Shown here: positions 29,225-33,034 of the stretch, piece after piece
Position numbering within the stretch: the stretch's first letter is position 1
Layout of the letters: every line of letters begins with the position of its first letter
Translations under genes and position numbers: made by a program
The notes under the pieces: model-generated
The model's database searches: none
What the model was told of the DNA's origin: nothing
Seen by the model: the letters and a program-made list of their open reading frames with translations, nothing else
NCBI GenBank assembly: GCA_015499985.1
Contig: JAAAUF010000444.1
Location: 1 to 33,034, forward strand
Direction: 5' to 3'
DNA from: Haplosporangium gracile
Lineage: Eukaryota; Mortierellomycota; Mortierellomycetes; Mortierellales; Mortierellaceae
Length of the DNA: 33,034 nucleotides

Positions 29225-32125
29225 ATGGCAGGAGCATACAGCTCCTTGACCCAGAACAACGGGCCAAGGGACAACAGCCTCGACAGATCCTCTCCCAACG
29301 GACAGTCCTTCCCTCTTCAGGATCATCTGGGATCCTCCTCCACTCGCCCGTACGACAATGATAGCGACTCCTTCCTTGGATCAGACTCGGGTGATCGAAG
29401 CCCTCGGCGAGAATTCAGGGTTACCTTCAAGGACAACGATGACAACGATAGCAACAACGCTCGGATCGAAAAGGAGCGGACCAACAACGGATACAGTAGT
29501 AATGATGACGACGAGGAGGAAGAAGATGAGGACGAGGATTTCGATCACCTCGATGACTTTGTACCGCTGGCCGGTACGAAACGACACCAGACCAAGTCCT
29601 CTACACCCGCCCGGTTCTCGCGAGTGTCACACCCCTGCAGGATCCTGGCGACAGTGTGCGGCACAGCAACAGTGGTCTCACTTGCCTTTGCACTTCTCTC
29701 GCTCCTCCACCTCAACAACAACCAAAGTCTGAATCAGGGTACGGGACAATCGAACGAGACGACCACAGCAAATCAACCTGACAACCGCTTCCTAAAACCC
29801 CCACCGGGTTTAACCATGGAGGATTTCAACGTTGATGGCTTTCAATTGCCGCCCTGGGACTGGGACATCAACAAATTCATCCCCATCGACATCACCAACG
29901 GACCAAAGTTTACGTCGATCCAGTGGCGCAACGGGGAGCAATACCTCGCTGTCGATTGCCCTCACCAAGCAAACTATCGCTATCACTTTCCATCATTCCC
30001 CATCGACGAGTTCAGGAATCACCCCACGACAACCCAGGGGATCGACGATCTGCTGCATATCGGAAACGAGCCCTACGTCTTTGTGCTCTGCCCACCTGGA
30101 CCAAACAACGCCAACTTGGTCTTCCGGGAGTTTGACGTGCCAGAGGAAGCCACACCAGAGTCGTCACCCCACATCGTAGGAACACAGGAAGCACCCCAGC
30201 CATTGGTGGACGACGTCGTCATGCTTCTTGTCGATGCTATTTCGAGAGGAAAGTTCCTCGCTGCCATGACCAACGCTATGGAGGCACTCCAGGCTGCCAA
30301 CACGACCGAATCACGCTACCAGATCTTTGACTTTGAGCATTACAACGTTCTGGGCCAGAACTCGCCACCCAACAAGGCCTTTATTTACTCTGGACAGTCA
30401 ATCGAGAACATGAACCACGGGCCAAAGCACTGGCTCTGGGATGTCTTTGAGGAGCAGGGCTTCTCTACAGCTCACACGGACGGCGAATGTGGCGGACAAC
30501 GAGGAATTCACGACTACATCTCTGGAGCCATCACGTATGAGTATTCGCACATCTTTGGGCGGATCCCAGCTCAGTACCAGATGTCGCAGCCCTCCTGGTG
30601 TGAGAACCACGATATGCATGTCGTGTCACACATCTGGGGTCAGAGCTGTGTCTTGCCACCTCAGGTCAACTATGACAAAGATCTGATGGGGGGCATGCGA
30701 TGGAACACTCCTTACTGTGCTGGACACAAGGCGATTCACGAATTCATCATGGATGATCTTGAGGGCTGGTTGGAGTCTAAGAAGGGCAGCAGACGATTTG
30801 CGACCTACTCTTTCATGGACGCTCACTCACCTGTAAGTCTTCTAGGCTGCCATTTAGCTTTCGCTTGTGTGGGTTAACAAAAGAAGAAAAAGGGTCCGCC
30901 TAACATACAACGCTTTTCTCTTTTTAATACCCGCAGGACCACCATCACATTTCATTCGACAAACACCTTGGGGCGCTCCTCCGGAAACTGCTTATCGGTC
31001 AGGATGGACAACCACCTCTTCTCTCTCCCAGAAGGTTTGTACAGTGGAGGTTTTTTTGATGGCGTCTAAATCAAGGGGTAACAAATGAGCTTACATATCT
31101 AACTCGTGTCATTTTGTGCTCCCCATAGCGCGCTGATCATTATGGCGGATCATGGACTTCATTACGGCCGTGAGACATATACCTTCCCAGGATTCCTTCA
31201 CCACAAAATCCCTCCACTCTTTATGGCGCTCCCCAAAACCCTCTTGAACGAACGTCCTGCATTTGCACGAAACCTCGAGGAAAACCAAAGACGCATCATT
31301 TCTCATTTGGATCTCCACCAAACCTTCCACCATCTCGCCTACGGAGACTACCCCGTCAGCAGTGGCCCTTTCCAGTCTCAGGATGACGCCTATTCGGCAT
31401 TCATGACCAAATTCATTGCCGACGGAACATTCCGCCGGCAGTTCCATCCTCTCGCACCCAACCAGACCTCGTATGCTCAGCAATATGGACGGTCTCTCTT
31501 TTTGCCGATTGACAAAAAGCGGACTTGTATCACAGCGGGAATCCCTCAAGACTGGTGTGCGTTCCAGCCCTTCTTGGACCTCGACCCAGCCAAACCCCTC
31601 GACGCTCGGTTCATGCGCGGTGCCCTCTTGATGCTGTCCAACCGGATGAACAACTTGACACAGATCCACCACGTAGACGATGTTTGCCATAGAGCCAGTC
31701 TGACCCTTCAACCTGAAGCACCACCAGGATTGTTGGAGGACGCAGAACTTCGAGGCACTGCCGTCTGGAATGGCACCTTTGACGACATCGGAACCGAGGA
31801 TCTCGTGATGGAATCCGCCTACGCTAACGCAGAGCCCAGTAAGGGAGCAGCGTCGGTGCCCTATGTATATGATGTTCACAACCTCGCAGCGGCCGGGACG
31901 AGGGTGTTCTACTTCATGGTTCGAGATCGACACCGGCCGAACCGCAAGTACTCGGTGACGATGCGACAAGATGATCTGGAGAGAGGCGTTGGTGACAGGA
32001 TAACGATCCAGCAGATGAGTGCCTATGCTGCTGCGTGGGGTCCTTGTGCAGCCAAGATCTCACAGGGCGGTAAGGCTATTGGTGAATGGCATGATACCAT
32101 CAAGCACTTTTGTGTTTGCGACTAG
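29225..32125 (+). CDS. DUF229 (sulfatase-like) single-pass membrane protein, 900 aa
   Basis: Three exons: 29225-30832, 30937-31034, 31129-32125. Introns of 104 and 94 nt are GT..AG and a Ser codon is split. Residues 1-135 are polar with an acidic block (about 94-110). One membrane segment lies at about 139-161 (ILATVCGTATVVSLAFALLS), so a type II topology with a lumenal or outside catalytic part is likely. The rest matches DUF229 (PF02995), part of the alkaline phosphatase/sulfatase superfamily. Key sites are VVMLLVDAISRGKF with D337 and S340 as candidate metal ligand and nucleophile, TYSFMDAHSP, and ALIIMADHGLHYG with D576-H577 at the second metal site. A later conserved stretch is RRIISHLDLHQTFHHL. 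The third-exon motif joins only after splicing. The substrate is unknown; a phosphoethanolamine-type or sulfatase-like hydrolase is conceivable but unproven. Confidence 0.85.
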
Positions 32126-32594
32126 TTTAGAACACTGGGCAAAGGGAAGGAGATACATCGCATATAAACGATAACAACGCAAATAGAGTCTCCTTCTTGT
32201 AAACAACATGAAAAGTACAGCGTAGATCATTAGGGAGGCAGATGGCAAGCGGAAAATTTTATTTTATTTTGTATGTTGTGTTGGCAACCGTTACATTTTG
32301 GCAGCGATGGCAGCCATTTGGGAGTCATTGTTGAAGCGTGCATGAAGGGCGGTAGCCTCTTGCTTACGAAGTTTTCTTTGGGAAATATAACAAGTGTATA
32401 GAATGGCTGCTTAGCCTTCTGCAAGTCGTGTACAAAAAAGGAGCTAGGTTGTGTTAGGACTTTCACGATTTGGCTCTGCGTGTCTATGTGTATTTAGCTT
32501 CCATGGGTCATGCCCAACCCTGGGTGATGTGGAGAGAGCACCAGGATCTATTTTGTTGTGGATTATCCAGCCAATTCAAGTTTTTCTCAAATGG
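32126..32594. other. Region after the sulfatase-like gene
   Basis: It holds the 3' flank of the sulfatase-like gene and, on the minus strand, a possible orphan terminal coding segment (32291-32380) with TTTATT motifs at 32258-32268 that read as AATAAA on the minus strand. Nothing else is recognised. Confidence 0.5.
32291..32380 (-). pseudogene. Possible terminal exon or relic encoding 29 residues
   Basis: On the minus strand, QRKLRKQEATALHARFNNDS followed by QMAAIAAKM and TAA looks more protein-like than its surroundings, and AATAAA hexamers follow within about 35 nt. The frame is open upstream only to 32413, and no convincing 5' exon is found; the sequence further upstream on this strand overlaps the F-box relic on the other strand. 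It may be the last exon of a gene starting beyond the window, or the stranded end of a broken gene. I do not recognise the family. Confidence 0.3.
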
Positions 32595-32845
32595 TGATTT
32601 TATGCCTGAATTGAATGAAGAGACCTTCAAGTGTTTGGGATCGAAGGGGTGGATTATCGAATTGGAAGACCAGAGCTGGAGGGGATGGCGGTCAACTGGC
32701 CCAAGTTGGAGGTGATGCGAGGGGGTTACAGGAAGACAATCTTCCCATGCTCGAGCCCAATAACGAAATGACAGAGCTACACAAATACGTGCAAATGCTA
32801 AGGCCCGATGTCAAACATGAAACAGTTCTATACCCAACCAAATAA
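32595..32845 (+). pseudogene. C-terminal relic of an F-box/LRR family gene
   Basis: The plus strand gives VFGIEGVDYRIGRPELEGMA and VNWPKLEVMRG. An extra G near 32715-32719 then shifts the frame, and it continues as LQEDNLPMLEPNNEMTELHK, YVQMLRPDVKHE and a stop at 32843-32845. This matches the last ~75 residues of the intact copy (FGFEGADHRIGKSELEWMA, LQEDDVPG, HMQMLRPDVKHE). The match to the intact copy is closer than for the two minus-strand relics. No upstream part of the gene is seen. Non-functional as it stands. Confidence 0.75.
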
Positions 32846-33034
32846 ACATTTCGTGTCTTTTTTCACGTCTAATTATCCCTTTTGGCAATTTAAAATCGCT
32901 CTACACCGAAAACAAAATACGCAAATGCGAAATAACATTGTCGGGGGCTCGGGGTAAATCCGAACAATGCGCACCTGAGATTTTGAATGCTTTGGCATTG
33001 ATTTTTATTTCGTCATTCCGTCTTTTTTTTTTTT

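Overview
The window looks like nuclear DNA of a filamentous early-diverging fungus, most likely Mucoromycota and probably Mortierellaceae. The reasons are short spliceosomal introns, long homopolymer and pyrimidine-rich leaders, Gln/His/Ser-rich proteins, and a dispersed family of F-box/leucine-rich-repeat genes. Placement to family is inference. I reconstructed eleven introns by hand from reading-frame continuity. All are GT..AG, and nine of the eleven end in TAG. A 10-base N gap lies at 10042-10051.

Layout. 1-3015 (-): a left-truncated regulator with a fungal-specific transcription factor domain and no visible Zn2Cys6 cluster. 3016-7247: a 4.2 kb intergenic region between two divergent transcription factor genes. 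7248-9773 (+): an intronless 841-residue MATA-type HMG-box protein. 11451-15456 (+): a three-exon, 1240-residue protein with a coiled coil, acidic tracts and an eIF2B-epsilon/eIF5-type W2 domain, followed by a possible PP1-docking motif. 15631-19102 (-): an F-box/LRR cluster made of a C-terminal relic, an internally deleted pseudogene and an intact 634-residue gene. 19428-22506 (-): a three-exon PSP1-domain protein. 24202-25573 (+): a three-exon PEX4-type ubiquitin-conjugating enzyme. 25982-27743 (+): a decayed F-box/LRR pseudogene. 29225-32125 (+): a three-exon, single-pass membrane protein of the DUF229 sulfatase-like family. 32291-32380 (-): a possible orphan terminal coding segment. 32595-32845 (+): another F-box C-terminal relic.

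The genes do not form an operon or an obvious pathway cluster. They are ordinary single-copy eukaryotic genes (translation factor-like, peroxisomal E2, PSP1, membrane hydrolase-like, two transcription factors) into which copies of one expanding F-box/LRR family have been inserted or duplicated and have then decayed. The least ordinary object is the W2-domain protein. It carries the C-terminal module that eIF2B-epsilon and eIF5 use to contact eIF2, but no catalytic module, and it has a candidate phosphatase-docking motif. I found no tRNA, rRNA, CRISPR array or recognisable transposase.
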